Assembly: GCA_963522175.1 (NCBI GenBank)
Contig: CAUQXC010000002.1
Coordinates: 186,001 to 250,000 of the forward strand
Origin: CAKAHY01 sp963522175
GTDB lineage: Bacteria; Bacillota; Clostridia; Lachnospirales; Lachnospiraceae
Direction: 5' to 3'
DNA: 64,000 nucleotides
In this document: piece by piece, positions 62,260 through 64,000 of the stretch
How the letters are laid out: every line of letters starts with the position of its first letter
Position numbering within the stretch: the first letter of the stretch is position 1
Position numbers and translations under genes: made by a program
The notes under the pieces: generated by a model
Told to the model about the DNA's origin: nothing
Database searches by the model: none
What the model saw: only the letters and a program-made list of their open reading frames with translations

Positions 62260-64000
62260 TTAACCGGTAGTCCTTTCTATATCTATAACGCTGTCTATCT
62301 GTCTAAGTCTTGAAATCAAGGTATTAAGCTCCTCCGTACCCTTTATATCAAAGCTTATATTTATGGTCGCAAGCCCCTGCTTGTTGGCTCTTGAATTCAT
62401 GGAAGTAATATCCAGGTTCTTTTCGGTAAACACCTTTGAAATATCGACGAAGATTCCTATTCTGTTATGTGCATAAATCTTAATTTCAGCCTGATACTTG
62501 GAATTCCCCGACTCGGCTTCACTCATTTCCCACTGTGCAGGAACAAGTCTTACTCTTTCTTCTTCAGGCATATTAAGTACATTGATACAATCCGTTCTAT
62601 GTAGACTTATACCGCGTCCCCTTGTAACAAAGCCCACTATCTCGTCACCGGGTACGGGCGAGCAGCATCTTGAAAATCTCACGGCAAGGTCATGCATACC
62701 TTTTACTATAATACCGTTTTTTTCTTTCTTACCCTGCTCAAGTCTTGCTACATTGGCAATACCGTCAAGAATATTCTCATCGGTAATTACCTTCTTTTCA
62801 CTTCTTTCCTTTTCGGAAAGCATACGATTGATTATCTGTCCCTCTTTTAGGGCACCGTGTCCGAGACTTGCCAATACGCTTTCCCAATCTCTGTAGGCAT
62901 AGCGCTTCATTACCTTTTCCTGATACTCCGCCTTATTTAATTCCGGCCAGTTTATACCCTTGGCTTTACAATACTTGTCTATAAGCTCTTTTCCGCGCTC
63001 TATATTGTCTTCCTTCAGTTCGCTCTTAAACCACTGGTTGATTTTATTCCTTGCCTGAGTCGATTTAACCATGGAAATCCAGTCTCTGCTCGGACCTCTT
63101 GAGTTTTGAGATGTTATTATCTCGACTCTGTCGCCGTTTTTAAGCTCATAATCTATGTTAACAAGTCTTCCGTTAACCCTTGCCCCCACCATCTTGTTTC
63201 CTACAGCCGAATGAATGGAGTAGGCAAAGTCTACCGGATTGGAGCCCATCGGCAAGGTTTTTACATCACCGCTCGGAGTAAAGCAATATACGCTGTCCGA
63301 GAATAAATCCAAGTCGCTTTTTACGACATTTAAAAATTCCTTATTATCGGACATATCTTTTTGCCAGTCAAGGATTTCCCTGAGCCAGTTCATCTTTTCG
63401 GCTTCGGCTCCCTCAGCCACCTTACCGGAACCCGATTCCTTGTACTTCCAGTGCGCGGCGATACCGAATTCCGCCGTTCTGTGCATTTCAAAGGTTCTTA
63501 TCTGCATCTCGAAGGGCTGACCGTTATGCCCTATAAGCGTGGTATGTAAGGACTGATACATATTGGGCTTCGGCATGGCTATATAGTCTTTAAATCTTCC
63601 GGGTATGGGTTTATACATCTCATGGATAACACCCAGAGTCGCATAACAGTCCTTTACCGTATTGACAATAACTCTTACGGCAAACATATCATATATCTGC
63701 TCCAAGGTTTTTCCTTGGTTTACCATCTTTTTGTATATCGAAAAGAAGTGCTTTACTCTTCCGCTAAGCTCCGCCTGTATTCCGGCTTCTTCTATGTGCT
63801 CGCCGACCTCCTTCATTATGGAGGCTACAAAAGCTTCTCTTTCTTCTTTTTTGAGTTCTATCTTTCTGGCAAGTTCATTATAAACTTCGGGTTCCAAATA
63901 CTTAAGAGACAAGTCGTCAAGCTCTACCTTGACCTTTGAAATACCCAGTCTTTGTGCTATGGGAGCATAAATCTCCATGGTTTCCCTTGCTTTTTCTTTT
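62260..64000 (-). CDS. relA: RelA/SpoT bifunctional (p)ppGpp synthetase/hydrolase, partial at window edge
   Basis: The 5' part of the gene lies beyond 64000. The visible frame includes the synthetase domain (EIYAPIAQRLGISKVKVELDDL, GRVKHFFSIYKKM, AMPKPNMYQSLHTTLIG), TGS domain (VYCFTPSGDVKTLPMG), a Cys-rich helical domain (FSRCCSPVPGDEIVGFVTRGRG) and a C-terminal ACT domain. It makes the stringent alarmone (p)ppGpp; the N-terminal HD hydrolase half is outside the window, so its hydrolase state cannot be seen. The last 22 bases keep the frame (KEKARETM), so the internal ATG at 63978 is not the start. First visible gene of the relA-MBL-hemZ-hisS-aspS cluster. Confidence 0.95.
   Translation of the reverse strand, partial: KEKARETMEIYAPIAQRLGISKVKVELDDLSLKYLEPEVYNELARKIELKKEEREAFVASIMKEVGEHIEEAGIQAELSGRVKHFFSIYKKMVNQGKTLEQIYDMFAVRVIVNTVKDCYATLGVIHEMYKPIPGRFKDYIAMPKPNMYQSLHTTLIGHNGQPFEMQIRTFEMHRTAEFGIAAHWKYKESGSGKVAEGAEAEKMNWLREILDWQKDMSDNKEFLNVVKSDLDLFSDSVYCFTPSGDVKTLPMGSNPVDFAYSIHSAVGNKMVGARVNGRLVNIDYELKNGDRVEIITSQNSRGPSRDWISMVKSTQARNKINQWFKSELKEDNIERGKELIDKYCKAKGINWPELNKAEYQEKVMKRYAYRDWESVLASLGHGALKEGQIINRMLSEKERSEKKVITDENILDGIANVARLEQGKKEKNGIIVKGMHDLAVRFSRCCSPVPGDEIVGFVTRGRGISLHRTDCINVLNMPEEERVRLVPAQWEMSEAESGNSKYQAEIKIYAHNRIGIFVDISKVFTEKNLDITSMNSRANKQGLATINISFDIKGTEELNTLISRLRQIDSVIDIERTTG

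Noticed and set aside
1..64000. CRISPR arrays, tRNA or rRNA genes, insertion sequences, prophage
   Set aside because: No repeat-spacer pattern, no cloverleaf or rRNA stretch, and no transposase or integrase motif was found when reading the window.

Overview
The window reads as a chromosome segment of a low-GC, anaerobic Firmicute. A family-level guess is Lachnospiraceae (inference). Support comes from a group A [FeFe] hydrogenase with an NAD(P)H-type partner, a CIRCE-controlled groESL, a relA-MBL-hemZ-hisS-aspS gene order typical of Clostridia, an EF-G-like paralogue, and a very large SpaA/Cna_B-type surface protein. No rRNA, tRNA, CRISPR array, prophage or insertion sequence was seen. Most genes lie on the minus strand in tightly packed operons.

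Layout. 0.1-2.8 kb: a four-gene minus-strand operon for membrane or extracytoplasmic redox (polytopic 4Fe-4S protein, a very small membrane protein, a CPBP protease, a TlpA-like lipoprotein thioredoxin). The small protein has an in-frame TGA exactly where its family has the first Cys of a C-terminal CxxC. A bacterial-SECIS-like hairpin follows, so it is a strong selenoprotein candidate. 2.9-3.05 kb: a structured non-coding stretch with its own terminator. 3.2-10.2 kb: ten collinear genes around RNA ligase RtcB, with two WYL-domain proteins, NnrE, ArsC/Spx-like and glutaredoxin-like proteins, a DMP19-like fragment, a ClbS/DfsB protein and a YafY-type WYL regulator. This looks like a damage or stress-repair block.

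10.4-14.1 kb: an S66 LD-carboxypeptidase, then two divergent transporter genes each with one lesion: an APC permease with an in-frame TGA at a Trp position, and a FocA-family channel with an extra A in an A7 run. 14.1-17.8 kb: [FeFe] hydrogenase with a NuoF-C/GltD-type flavoprotein. 18.0-24.7 kb: YfhO/GtrA glycosylation pair, an EF-G paralogue, and aroA on the plus strand.

24.7-34.5 kb: a 3271-residue thioester-domain and SpaA/Cna_B surface protein. Its LPXTG-like sorting signal is internal and runs directly into a second signal-peptide-like segment and a C-terminal membrane protein, like a polyprotein. 34.8-39.8 kb: papain-like hypothetical, HAD phosphatase, Rrf2 regulator, YkuD L,D-transpeptidase and two paralogous membrane proteins. 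39.9-42.0 kb: groESL with CIRCE. 42.0-47.0 kb: TetR-MFS-FtsX-ABC operon with a palindromic operator. 47.1-53.9 kb: two tandem giant polytopic membrane proteins. 53.9-64 kb: MTHFR, a two-component system, aspS, hisS, hemZ, an MBL-fold hydrolase and relA/spoT, which runs off the right edge.

Functions are assigned by reading motifs. No database search was run, and paralogue-level names are inference.
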